Assembly: GCA_964475385.1 (NCBI GenBank)
Contig: CAYYWV010000108.1
Coordinates: forward strand, 1 to 8,306
Direction: 5' to 3'
DNA: 8,306 nucleotides
Source of the DNA: CAYYWV01 sp964475385
GTDB taxonomy: Bacteria; Pseudomonadota; Alphaproteobacteria; JAAXGF01
Positions 1-6,812 of the stretch are shown one piece after another. Below the pieces are notes generated by a model that was given only the letters and a program-made list of their open reading frames with translations, did no database searches and was not told the origin of the DNA. The first letter of the stretch is position 1, and each line of letters starts with the position of its first letter. Both the position numbers and the translations under genes were made by a program.

Positions 1-15
1 CGTCTGCGGCGGAAA

Positions 16-1443
16 CTACCCTCGCGCTCCGGCCCCGTCAACGATTGCGCGCGCTCCGGCCGCATCGCGCCCGGGCGGCTTGGCGTCGCCGCCGCCGCGC
101 GCCGCCGCGGCCGGCAGGGCGGCCTCGGGCTCGCCTTCGGGCGCTTCGAGCGCCTCGGGCGCCGGCGGGATCTTCCAGGCCAGGCTGTCGAAGGCATTGC
201 AGGCGCGGCAGCGGGCGCTCCACTCGCCGCTCGCGGCGCCGCATTTCTCGCACACCCAGGCGGCGTCGGGCGCGGCGCTCGCCGCCCGCCACAGCCAGGC
301 CCGGGCGGCCTCGGCGTCGTTGTTCTCGCGCTCTTCGAGCCGGGCGAGCAAGCGAAAGACGCGCTGGGTCGGGCGCTCCTCGGCCAGCGCTTCGAGCTGG
401 GCGCGGGCCGCGCCCCAGACCTCGGCCTCGAGCGCCGCCTCGGCCAACGCGAGCCGCGATTCGGGATCATCCGGCCGCCGCGCGCAGAGCCGTTCGATCC
501 GCTTGAGCCTTTGCATCGCCGTTTCCTTCGGCGCGATCGCGGCGTAAGCCTCGGCGAGGCGCGGGTGCGGGCCGGCGTCCCAGGCGGCCTCGATCGCTTT
601 GGCGGCGGCGCGCTTGCGGCCGGCGGCGGCGAGTCGCCGCGCGGCCAGCGCCGCGGCCGGGACCAGATCGGGCGCGAGATCGTGGGCCTTGCGGGCGAGC
701 GAGAGCGCTTCGTCCGCGCGGCCGTCGCGGTCGGCGGCGCGCGCCCGGGCGGCGAGCAGAACGGCGCGCCGGCGGCGGGCCTCGGCGGCGTCGACGATCT
801 TGTGGCGCTCTTGGGACTCGAGCGTGCGCTGCGCCGCCTCCCAGTCGTCCGCCCGCACCTCGAGCTCGAACAGCGCGTTCGCCACCCACTCGGCCTCGGG
901 ACGCAGCGCGAAGGCGCGTCGCGCATAGGCGCGCGCGGCCTCGTCGTCGCCGGCCTTGGTCGCCTGGACGAGAAGCCCGCGCAGGCCCAGGAACTCGGTC
1001 TCGGGGTGCTCGAGCATGGCGGTGAAGTGCCGCCGCGCCGCCGCCTCGTCGCCCGCAAGCTGGGCCGCCTGGGCGAGCAGCAGAAGGTTGAAGGGGTCGT
1101 CGATCAGCCGCCCGGCCTCGCGCGCCAGGCGCTGGGCGTTGCGGCGGTCGCCGGCGGCGGTCGCGACCAGCCCTTCGGTCAGCGCGCGGTAGCCGCGCTC
1201 GCGCCGCCGCGATTCGCGGCGCGCCCGAAGCCGCCGCGGGCCGGTGCGCAGCCAGTGCCAGAAGCGGTAGACCAACGCCCAGACGATCGCGACCGCCGCC
1301 ACCGCGAGCGCGAGCACGCCGACCGTGGTGCTGATCGCATAGCCTTGCCAGCGGATCGCCACTTCGCCGGGGTGGTCGGCGAGCCAGACCGCCGCCCAGG
1401 TGACGCCGGCGAGCGCGACGACGAAGACGAGCGCGCGCAGCAT
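16..1443 (-). CDS. hemY: HemY, TPR-containing inner-membrane protein of the heme operon, with C-terminal zinc ribbon
   Basis: A 475-residue protein. Two hydrophobic segments near the N terminus (about residues 3-20 and 38-60), separated by a short polar loop containing HPGEVAIRWQGY, match the HemY_N domain. An Arg-rich stretch (66-83) then leads into Ala-rich TPR-like helices up to about residue 390. The C-terminal part carries Cys398, Cys401, Cys412 and Cys415 (CX2C-X10-CX2C) followed by FDSLAW, a rubredoxin-like zinc ribbon. The tail from about 425 is Ala/Pro/Gly-rich and looks disordered. HemY is traditionally tied to late heme synthesis, but its biochemical role is unsettled; a scaffold role is plausible from the TPRs. 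The frame stays open upstream of the chosen ATG (1443), but that extension is a shadow of the mic60 end. The ATG lies 1 bp after the mic60 stop (TGAGATG) with no clear Shine-Dalgarno, so translational coupling is inferred. Last gene seen in the operon; no terminator is visible in bases 1-15. Confidence 0.93.
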   Translation of the reverse strand: MLRALVFVVALAGVTWAAVWLADHPGEVAIRWQGYAISTTVGVLALAVAAVAIVWALVYRFWHWLRTGPRRLRARRESRRRERGYRALTEGLVATAAGDRRNAQRLAREAGRLIDDPFNLLLLAQAAQLAGDEAAARRHFTAMLEHPETEFLGLRGLLVQATKAGDDEAARAYARRAFALRPEAEWVANALFELEVRADDWEAAQRTLESQERHKIVDAAEARRRRAVLLAARARAADRDGRADEALSLARKAHDLAPDLVPAAALAARRLAAAGRKRAAAKAIEAAWDAGPHPRLAEAYAAIAPKETAMQRLKRIERLCARRPDDPESRLALAEAALEAEVWGAARAQLEALAEERPTQRVFRLLARLEERENNDAEAARAWLWRAASAAPDAAWVCEKCGAASGEWSARCRACNAFDSLAWKIPPAPEALEAPEGEPEAALPAAAARGGGDAKPPGRDAAGARAIVDGAGARG

Positions 1444-1444
1444 C

Positions 1445-2808
1445 TCAGCCGCCGCCGAGCGCGGCCGCGCCCCGGGCCGCGAGCGCGGCGACGGCGCGGT
1501 CCACCGCGAGCCGCTTGCGGGCGTCCGCGAGCCAGCCGGCCGCGACCTCGGCCGGCGCGCCCGAGAGCTTTTCGACCTCGGCGACCGCGGCGGCGAGATC
1601 GCCGAGATCAAGCCGCGACTCGGCGCGGGCGACCACGGCCTCGGCGCTGTCGCCTTCGACCTCGCCGAGCTTGCGCACCGTGACCAGCGATTCGAGCCGG
1701 GCGAGCGTGCGCGCGGTCCAGTCGCCGCCGGTCTCGGCCGCCGCGGCGCGCACGATCTTGTCGGCGAGCGCCGAGAAGCGGGCGCGAAGCACGGCCTGCG
1801 ACGGCGCGCCGGTCGCGGCGTATTGCGCGAGCGTCGCCAGAGGCTCGGCGAGCGCGGCGTCGTCTCCGGCCAGCCGGCGCACCGCTTCGAGCGCGGTCGC
1901 GAACGGTCCCGAGCCGCGCGCCGCGTCGCGGAGCTGCGCCACCGCGAGCACCAGGGCCGCCGATGCGCTCGCCGCTCCGGCCCGTTTCCTGGCCAGCGCG
2001 GCGATCTCGCCTTCGAGCTTGGCGACGGCGGCGCGGAGGCGGTCTTCCAAGGCGGCGGCGCGCCGGCGGAGATCGGCGATCTCGGCCTCGAGCGCCGCCG
2101 TGTTCGCGCCGCCGCCGGACGCGACCGCCTTGAGCCGGCGTTCGACGGCGTCGAGCCGCGCCGAAAGCCGCGTTGAAAGCCCCGCCGTCGCCGCCTCGCC
2201 GCCCTTTTCGGCGGTCGGCCGGGTCGTGAGCGCGCCGATGCGCGCCGACAGCGCGGCCGCGTCGGTGGCGAGCTTGCCGATCTGGGCCTCCGCCGCGTCG
2301 AGGCGCGGGACGAGGGATTCGGCGAGCGGCTCGCGCGCGGGCCTTGCGATCCTGTCCTCGATCGCCTTCAGGCGCGCCTCTATGCTTGCGATCCGTTCGT
2401 TGGCCTCGGGCAACGGAAGGCCGTTGAGATGCGCGGCCCGGTCGAGGCGGACGAGAAGCCGCGGCCCGAACACATAGCTCGCGCCGGCGACGGCGACCAC
2501 GGCCACCAGCGCAAGAACGGCGACGGCCCGCCACAGAAGGCGTCTTTGCGCGCCCGCCGCGGCCTCTTCCTCTTCCGCNNNNNNNNNNNNNNNNNNNNNN
2601 NNNNNNNNNNNNNNNNNNNNNNNNNNNNNNNNNNNNNNNNNNNNNNNNNNNNNNNNNNNNNNNNNNNNNNNNNNNNNNCCGCGTCGTCGACCGCCTCAGG
2701 CGTGACGTCGATCACGGGGCCCGAGTCCCCGGCGTCGGCTTTGGCCTCGCCCCCGCCGGCGTCCGCGCCGGGTTGGGGCGCTGTGTCCTTGTCGTCGGGT
2801 TTGGTCAT
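1445..2808 (-). CDS. mic60: Mic60/mitofilin-family inner-membrane protein, interrupted by an assembly gap
   Basis: The sequenced parts are 43 N-terminal residues (MTKPDDKDTAPQPGADAGGG..., acidic, probably disordered and cytoplasmic), the gap at 2579-2678, then 377 residues. The second part opens with an acidic patch (AEEEE) and one membrane helix (LLWRAVAVLALVAVVAVAGA). A long heptad-like Ala/Leu/Glu/Arg region follows, predicted coiled coil (for example IASIEARLKAIEDRIA). It ends in a mitofilin-like C-terminal domain (LESLVTVRKLGEVEGDSAEA to the stop). The alphaproteobacterial homologue of mitochondrial Mic60 is known to sit in this heme gene cluster and to shape intracytoplasmic membranes where these exist. 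The ATG at 2808 overlaps the hemD stop (ATGA) and has GGAG nine bases upstream (2818-2821). Identity rests on topology, the C-terminal pattern and gene order. The frame differs on the two sides of the gap only because the N count is not the true length, so this should not be read as a pseudogene. Confidence 0.88.
2579..2678. other. Assembly gap of exactly 100 Ns inside mic60
   Basis: One hundred consecutive undetermined bases, a usual placeholder size in scaffolds. The right flank holds 43 whole codons plus one base, and the left flank begins on a codon boundary of the downstream frame. The missing DNA must therefore have a length leaving remainder 2 when divided by 3 to keep mic60 open, and 100 does not. 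The flanks encode an Asp/Ala-rich linker and a run of Glu, so low-complexity GC-rich sequence is a likely cause of the break. Confidence 0.97.
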
Positions 2809-3554
2809 CTCCGCCCGCTCCGTTCGGCGCCGCAAGGCGAACGCGCCGCCGCGGGCGCCAGCAATGCGACGAGCGCCTCCTGATCCGGACGCTCGGCGAT
2901 ACGGACCGCGCGCCAGGAAAGCGCGCGCGCCGCCCCGGCGACCGCTTCGCTCAGGCACAAAGCATCCGTCCCGGCGAGGGCGGCCTCGAGCCCGGCGCGC
3001 GCGGCAAGCCTAACAAAGGTCTTCGCCGTGCGGGGCGAAAAAAGCGCGACCGCGTCGATGGTCCCGGCGGCGATCGCGCGCGCCGCCGCCTCCGAGAGGG
3101 ACTCGGCCGGGCGCGCCTCGTAGAGCGTCGCGCGGCGGGTCTCGAACCCGGCGGCGGCGAGCCGGCCTGCAAGATCGCCCGCGACCACGCTTCCCGAGAC
3201 GTGCACGAGCGGGCCGTCCTCGGGGCGGCAGCGTTCGGCGGCGAGCGCGGCGAGCGCGGCGACGTCGCCGCCGGCGGTCGCAACCGCGGCGAAACCGAGT
3301 TCGCGGGCGGCGCGCGCCGTCGCCGGGCCGACCGCAAGCGCGAGGATGTCGCGCCGCGCGCTTGCGCGGGCGAGCGCCCGGACGCCGTTCGCGCTCGTGA
3401 GCAGCACGGCCTGAACGCCGGCGAGGTCGAGGTTCTCGGCGTCGCGATAGAGAATCTCGAGCATGGGCTCGATCAGGGTTTCGATCCCGTGCGCGGCGAA
3501 GGCCTCGGCGAGACCGGCGGCGTCTTCGCGCGGGCGGGTGATCAGAACGCGCAT
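2805..3554 (-). CDS. hemD: Uroporphyrinogen-III synthase
   Basis: A 249-residue cytoplasmic enzyme that closes hydroxymethylbilane into uroporphyrinogen III with inversion of ring D, the branch-point precursor of heme, siroheme, cobalamin and chlorophylls. HemD is poorly conserved, but recognisable elements occur in order: MRVLITRPREDAAGLAEAF (1-19), VLLTSANGVRALA (50-62), AVGPATARAARELGF (74-88), VHVSGSVVAGDLAGRLAAAGF (117-137), LYEARPA (144-150), DAVALFSPRTAKTFVRLA (167-184) and a C-terminal IAERPDQEALVALL (219-232). Length is normal for the two-domain fold. The ATG at 3554 begins the classic ITRP start and follows the hemC stop by 10 bp, with a short G-run as a weak ribosome site. The frame stays open upstream through hemC, but that part is a shadow. 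The stop overlaps the mic60 start by 4 bp. The C-terminal 15 or so residues are Arg/Ala-rich and probably not structural. Confidence 0.95.
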   Translation of the reverse strand: MRVLITRPREDAAGLAEAFAAHGIETLIEPMLEILYRDAENLDLAGVQAVLLTSANGVRALARASARRDILALAVGPATARAARELGFAAVATAGGDVAALAALAAERCRPEDGPLVHVSGSVVAGDLAGRLAAAGFETRRATLYEARPAESLSEAAARAIAAGTIDAVALFSPRTAKTFVRLAARAGLEAALAGTDALCLSEAVAGAARALSWRAVRIAERPDQEALVALLAPAAARSPCGAERSGRR

Positions 3555-3564
3555 CCCCCGGCCC

Positions 3565-4506
3565 TCAGTCGGCGGCGATGAAGCCGGGGCCGGCGGCCGC
3601 GAGCAACTCGGCGCCGGCGTCCCGGCCCATGGCCTCGGCCTCGTCGAGCGCGCCTTCGCGCCGGGTCTCGAAGACCGCGCGCCCGTCGGGGCTCGCGAGA
3701 AGCGCGCGGAAGGAAAGCCCGCCCGCGCCGTCCCCTTCGGCGAGCGCGCCGATCGGCGTGCGGCAGGAGCCGTCGAGGGCGTCGAGCAGCGCGCGCTCGC
3801 AACGGACCGCGGCGTGGGTGGGCGCATGGTCGATGGCCGCGAGGATGCCGCGCGTCCGCTCGTCGTCCTCGCGGCACTCGCCCCCGATCGCGCCCTGGCC
3901 CGCGGCGGGCAGCATCTCCGCGGGATCGAGGGCGACCGCGCCGGTCTCCTCGGCGAGGCCGAGCCGGCGGAGCCCGGCGCAGGCGAGAATCGTCGCATCG
4001 ACCGCGCCCGCGCGCAGCTTGCGCAGCCGGGTGTGGACATTGCCGCGGAACAGCGCCACCTGAAGGTCGGGCCGGCGGCGCAGGATCTGGGCTTGGCGGC
4101 GAACGCTCGCGGTGCCGACGACCGCCCCCTCGGGCAGCGCGGCGATCGAATCGCTTTCGCGGGCGAGCAGCGCGTCGCGCGGGTCTTCGCGGGCGAGCAT
4201 GCAGGCGATCGTGAGCCCGGCCGGCAGCCGGGTCGGCACGTCCTTCATGGAGTGGACGGCAAGGTCTATGCTGCGCGCCTCGAGCGCGCGCTCGATCTCC
4301 TTGGTGAACAGGCCCTTGCCGCCGATGTCGGCGAGCGCCCGGTCGCGGACCCTGTCGCCGGTGGTGCGAATGATCTTGATCTCGATCGCCCCGGGCGCGG
4401 CGAGCTCGGGGCGGGCGGCGATCAGCGCGTCGCGCACCGCTTCCGCCTGGAGGCGGGCGAGCGGGCTGCCCCGGGTTCCGATGCGCAAAGCGGGCGTCGC
4501 GGCCAT
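3565..4506 (-). CDS. hemC: Hydroxymethylbilane synthase (porphobilinogen deaminase)
   Basis: A 313-residue cytoplasmic enzyme that condenses four porphobilinogen units into the linear tetrapyrrole hydroxymethylbilane, the substrate of the adjacent HemD. Family landmarks are all present: LRIGTRGSPLARLQA (7-21), the IIRTTGD stretch (45-51), GGKGLFTKEIE (62-72), DLAVHSMKDVPT with the catalytic Asp at 89, GTASVRRQAQ, the LFRGNVHTRLRKL segment, LPAAGQGAIG, and LDGSCRTPIGA with Cys248 as the attachment site of the dipyrromethane cofactor. Length is typical and the protein looks intact. The ATG at 4506 lies just ahead of the conserved LRIGTRGS strand. No Shine-Dalgarno is visible upstream (ACTCACTCCGCC). 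First gene of the minus-strand operon, transcribed away from tsaD. Confidence 0.98.
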   Translation of the reverse strand: MAATPALRIGTRGSPLARLQAEAVRDALIAARPELAAPGAIEIKIIRTTGDRVRDRALADIGGKGLFTKEIERALEARSIDLAVHSMKDVPTRLPAGLTIACMLAREDPRDALLARESDSIAALPEGAVVGTASVRRQAQILRRRPDLQVALFRGNVHTRLRKLRAGAVDATILACAGLRRLGLAEETGAVALDPAEMLPAAGQGAIGGECREDDERTRGILAAIDHAPTHAAVRCERALLDALDGSCRTPIGALAEGDGAGGLSFRALLASPDGRAVFETRREGALDEAEAMGRDAGAELLAAAGPGFIAAD

Positions 4507-4604
4507 GGCGGAGTGAGTAATCTATGGCGCGCGGCGTGAAAAGCGTTTATTGCGCCGAAGGACGGCGAATCGCGTGGAGTAAAGGCCTGGGCCTGCGGGA
4601 GCCT
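4507..4604. promoter_or_regulatory. Divergent control region between hemC and tsaD
   Basis: A 98-bp stretch between divergent start codons that must hold the 5' signals of both units. It contains AT-richer patches unusual for this window, around 4516-4525 (AGTAATCTAT) and 4539-4551 (AAAAGCGTTTATT). On the minus strand TAGATT (4519-4524) is a candidate -10 hexamer for hemC, but no good -35 lies at the right spacing. CGCCG/CGGCG arms (4553-4557 and 4563-4567) form a small inverted repeat that could be chance at this GC content. GGGAG at 4597-4601 is the likely, rather close, ribosome site of tsaD. Promoter positions are inferred, not demonstrated. Confidence 0.5.
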
Positions 4605-5660
4605 ATGATCGTTCTCGGGATCGAAACGAGCTGCGACGACACCTGCGCCGCGCTGGTGCGCGACGACCGCCGGGTGCTGGCCAACCTTGTGGCGGGCCAG
4701 GCCGCGGCCCATGCGCCCTTCGGCGGCGTCGTGCCCGAGATCGCGGCCCGCGCCCATGTCGAGCGCCTCGACCGTCTGATCGCCGAGGCGCTCGCCGAGG
4801 CGGGGCTCGGGTTTGCGGACCTCGACGGGGTGGCGGCGACCGCCGGCCCGGGCCTGATCGGCGGCGTCATGGTCGGGCTGATGACCGCCAAAGCGATCGC
4901 GGCGGTGCGCGGCCTTCCGCTCGCCGCGGTCAACCACCTCGAAGGCCACGCGCTCACCGTCCGGCTCACCGACGATATCGCCTTTCCCTATCTTCTCCTT
5001 CTGGTCTCGGGCGGGCACTGCCAGCTTCTGATCGTCGAAGGGGTGGGCCGTTATGCGCGCCTCGGCACCACCATCGACGATGCGGTGGGCGAGGCCTTCG
5101 ACAAGACCGCGAAGATTCTGGGGCTCGGCTACCCCGGGGGGCCGGCGGTGGAGCGCGCGGCGGAGACGGGCGATCCGCGGGCCTTCGCCCTGCCGAGGCC
5201 GTTGTCGGGCCGGCCCGGGTGCGACTTCTCGTTCTCGGGCCTCAAGACCGCCGTGCGCCACGCGGTCGAAGCCCTGGGCGGCGCGCCGGACGCCAAGGCG
5301 CGGGCCGATCTCTGCGCTTCGTTTCAGGCCGCGGTCGCCGATGTGCTCGCCGAGCGCACAGCGCGCGCGATCCGCATCTTCCGCGACCGCCACCCGAAGG
5401 GCCGCGCGCTGGTCGTCGCCGGCGGGGTCGCGGCGAACGCGGCGCTCAGGGCGCGGCTCGCCGAGACCGCGGCCGAAGGCGGGCTCGCGCTGGTCGCGCC
5501 GCCGCCGGCGCTGTGCACCGACAACGGCGCGATGATCGCTTGGGCGGGGCTCGAACGCCTCCGCCTCGGCCTTGCGGACGGCCTCGATGCGCCGCCGCGC
5601 GCGCGCTGGCCGCTCGACCCTGACGCGCCGCCCGCCCCCGGCGCGGGGGTCAAGGCGTAA
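4605..5660 (+). CDS. tsaD: tRNA N6-adenosine threonylcarbamoyltransferase TsaD
   Basis: A 351-residue ASKHA-fold enzyme (formerly Gcp/YgjD). With TsaB and TsaE it transfers the threonylcarbamoyl group from the TsaC product to A37 of ANN-decoding tRNAs; it is usually essential. Landmarks in order: [11 protein letters not shown] (3-13), [13 protein letters not shown] (40-52), [12 protein letters not shown] (81-92), NHLEGH with metal ligands His111 and His115, [10 protein letters not shown] (132-141), [23 protein letters not shown] (158-180), [10 protein letters not shown] (208-217), [13 protein letters not shown] (270-282) and [13 protein letters not shown] with metal ligand Asp306. The frame is open from an ATG at 4524, but the 27 extra residues are unlike the family; the ATG at 4605 puts the conserved first strand at the N terminus and has GGGAG just upstream. 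The last 20 or so residues are a Pro/Ala-rich tail. Diverges from hemC and is followed 30 bp later by the ABM gene. Confidence 0.97.
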   Translation: MIVLGIETSCDDTCAALVRDDRRVLANLVAGQAAAHAPFGGVVPEIAARAHVERLDRLIAEALAEAGLGFADLDGVAATAGPGLIGGVMVGLMTAKAIAAVRGLPLAAVNHLEGHALTVRLTDDIAFPYLLLLVSGGHCQLLIVEGVGRYARLGTTIDDAVGEAFDKTAKILGLGYPGGPAVERAAETGDPRAFALPRPLSGRPGCDFSFSGLKTAVRHAVEALGGAPDAKARADLCASFQAAVADVLAERTARAIRIFRDRHPKGRALVVAGGVAANAALRARLAETAAEGGLALVAPPPALCTDNGAMIAWAGLERLRLGLADGLDAPPRARWPLDPDAPPAPGAGVKA

Positions 5661-5677
5661 AACACGGAACGCGTGAC

Positions 5678-5683
5678 AGGGAG
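5678..5683 (+). promoter_or_regulatory. Ribosome binding site AGGGAG of the ABM gene
   Basis: AGGGAG ends seven bases before the ATG at 5691. It selects that ATG over the in-frame GTG at 5673, which lies upstream of this site and has no comparable motif. Confidence 0.75.
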
Positions 5684-5690
5684 AAAGACG

Positions 5691-6011
5691 ATGATCGTGG
5701 TGATCTTCGAGGTGACCATGAAGCCCGGCAAAGGCGACGCCTACTTCGACCTCGCCGCCGCGCTGCGCCCCGAGCTCGAAAAGATCGACGGGTTCATTTC
5801 GGTCGAGCGCTTCGAATCGCTCTCGACGCCCGGGAAGTACCTCTCGTACTCGGTCTGGCGGGACGAGGAGGCGGTGCGCGCCTGGCGCGCGCACCCCGAC
5901 CACGCCCGGGCGCAGGCGCTGGGCCGCGCCGAGATCTTCGCCGACTTCCGAATCCGGGTCGCCCAGGTGATCCGCGACTACGGCCGCGAGGACGAAGGCG
6001 GGGCCGAGTAA
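5691..6011 (+). CDS. ABM-domain (antibiotic biosynthesis monooxygenase-like) small protein
   Basis: A 106-residue protein that reads as a single dimeric alpha/beta ABM fold: strand MIVVIFEVTMKPGKGD (1-16), helix AYFDLAAALRPELEKI, strand GFISVERFESLSTPGKYLSYSVWRD (34-58), helix EEAVRAWRAHPDHARAQALGRAEIF (59-83), final strand FRIRVAQVIRDYG (86-98). W65, H68 and H71 fall in the helix that is functional in several ABM proteins. The superfamily includes quinol monooxygenases, polyketide-modifying monooxygenases and IsdG-type heme oxygenases, and also many members of unknown role. The IsdG N-terminal Asn is not evident here, so a heme-degrading role is not supported. It follows tsaD by 30 bp on the same strand and is probably co-transcribed. 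It meets the creatininase-like gene tail to tail with 9 bp between stops and no obvious terminator. Fold assignment is confident, substrate unknown. Confidence 0.85.
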   Translation: MIVVIFEVTMKPGKGDAYFDLAAALRPELEKIDGFISVERFESLSTPGKYLSYSVWRDEEAVRAWRAHPDHARAQALGRAEIFADFRIRVAQVIRDYGREDEGGAE

Positions 6012-6020
6012 GGGCCGGGA

Positions 6021-6767
6021 TCAGTCCTCGGCGAGAAAGGCGCGGTAGGTCTCGGCCACCGCCTCGGCGGCCGCCGCCTTGAGGCGCGCGCCGTCCTCGG
6101 CCCTGGCCAGCGACGGGTCCGAGCCGATCCGCCCGTCGGGAAAGCGGCGGCGGAAGTCGTCGCAGCCATAGAACCACCCCGTCGGCGCGAGCGCGGGCTC
6201 GAGCGGGGCGTCCTTGGCGGCCTCGGCCCAGGCGTGGCGGGCGAGCGCGATCTCGGACGCGGTGGCGTGGCTGCCGTTGCGCGCGCCGTAGAGCTCGGCG
6301 CAAAGCGCGGCGACCGCTTCGTTCTCCCACCAGTTGACCAGACGACAGCGCAAGCGCGCCGCATCCACGCCGGGTTCGCGCCGGGCGGCGCCGTAAGCCT
6401 CGTAGAAGGCTGCCTGCGCGGTGGGGACGTTGCCGCCGTGACCGTTCACGAAAAGAACGCGCGAGAACCCGTGGCGGGCGAGCGAGAGCACGTAATCGAC
6501 GATCACGCGCACCAGCGTCGAGGGCCGGTAGGTGATGGTCCCGGCAAAGGCCATGTGGTGCTCGGCCATGCCGACGGCGATCGTCGGCGCGACCAGAGCC
6601 TGGGCGCGCTCGGCGGCGGCGAGCGCCACCGTCTCGGCGCAGATCGCGTCGGTGCCGATGACGCCGGTCGGGCCGTGCTGCTCGGTCGAGCCGATGGGCA
6701 CGATGATCCCGGACGAGCGTTCGAGGTAGCGTTCGACCTCCCGCCAGGTCGCGAGATGCAGCCGCAT
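6021..6767 (-). CDS. Creatininase-family metal-dependent amidohydrolase
   Basis: A 248-residue protein with creatininase-family landmarks: IIVPIGSTEQHGPTGVIGTDA (21-41), EHHMAFAGTITYRP (69-82), VLFVNGHGGN (104-113) and GSHATASEIAL (165-175). By spacing, Glu29, His31 and Asp40 correspond to the metal ligands ExH...D of creatininase; His110 and probably Glu172 complete a two-metal site. The family hydrolyses cyclic or linear amides and includes creatininase, an archaeal formamide hydrolase of flavin/F420 synthesis and the mycofactocin peptidase MftE, so the substrate cannot be named. The NGHGGN motif lacks the Glu that creatininase itself carries two residues after the His, which argues against creatinine as substrate. 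No signal peptide is seen, so it is probably cytoplasmic. It lies 36 bp downstream of the aminotransferase on the same strand and has its own strong ribosome site, so an operon is likely. Confidence 0.9.
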   Translation of the reverse strand: MRLHLATWREVERYLERSSGIIVPIGSTEQHGPTGVIGTDAICAETVALAAAERAQALVAPTIAVGMAEHHMAFAGTITYRPSTLVRVIVDYVLSLARHGFSRVLFVNGHGGNVPTAQAAFYEAYGAARREPGVDAARLRCRLVNWWENEAVAALCAELYGARNGSHATASEIALARHAWAEAAKDAPLEPALAPTGWFYGCDDFRRRFPDGRIGSDPSLARAEDGARLKAAAAEAVAETYRAFLAED

Positions 6768-6774
6768 GGGCGGT

Positions 6775-6781
6775 CCCTCCC
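6775..6781 (-). promoter_or_regulatory. Ribosome binding site GGGAGGG of the creatininase-like gene
   Basis: On the minus strand GGGAGGG ends seven bases before the ATG at 6767. It is among the strongest Shine-Dalgarno matches in the window and fixes this start. Confidence 0.75.
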
Positions 6782-6797
6782 TTTTCGATCCTTTCCG

Positions 6798-6812
6798 GGC
6801 CGCTCAGCGGCC
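6798..6812 (-). repeat. Perfect 6-bp inverted repeat with the aminotransferase stop codon in its loop
   Basis: GGCCGC and GCGGCC arms flank the three bases that are the TGA stop of the aminotransferase on the minus strand. The minus-strand RNA could form a GC-only stem with a three-base loop. No U-run follows (the next bases are CGGAAAGG), so it is not a canonical intrinsic terminator. It may be an intercistronic stabilising hairpin or a chance product of high GC. Confidence 0.4.

Noticed and set aside
1..15. Possible gene or RNA at the left edge
   Set aside because: Fifteen bases beyond the hemY stop are too few to support any call.
1444..1611. Longer hemY reaching back into mic60
   Set aside because: The 56 extra residues are a Pro/Arg/Ser-rich shadow of the conserved mic60 C terminus; the two HemY membrane helices start right at the ATG at 1443.
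511..1683. A 390-codon plus-strand open frame, with others up to 2477
   Set aside because: They lie opposite hemY and mic60, which have clear domains, and have shadow-like composition.
2380..2958. A single open frame read through the N-gap
   Set aside because: It is only open because the undetermined bases carry no stops and the arbitrary gap length joins two different frames; it gives a wrong sequence left of the gap.
4524..4604. Longer tsaD starting at the ATG at 4524
   Set aside because: The 27 added residues do not resemble TsaD N termini, which begin at the [10 protein letters not shown] strand, and they would use up most of the divergent control region.
5635..5649. CCCCCG/CGGGGG hairpin near the end of tsaD as a terminator
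   Set aside because: It is inside the coding region, has no following T-run, and the downstream ABM gene with its own ribosome site suggests read-through.
4422..5903. A 493-codon open frame on the minus strand across tsaD
   Set aside because: It is antisense to an intact tsaD and parts of the ABM gene and hemC, with low-complexity Arg/Gly/Ala composition and no family resemblance.
5691..6011. Calling the ABM protein a heme oxygenase of the IsdG type because of nearby heme genes
   Set aside because: The N-terminal Asn typical of IsdG is not apparent and the gene sits in the tsaD unit, so only the fold can be claimed.
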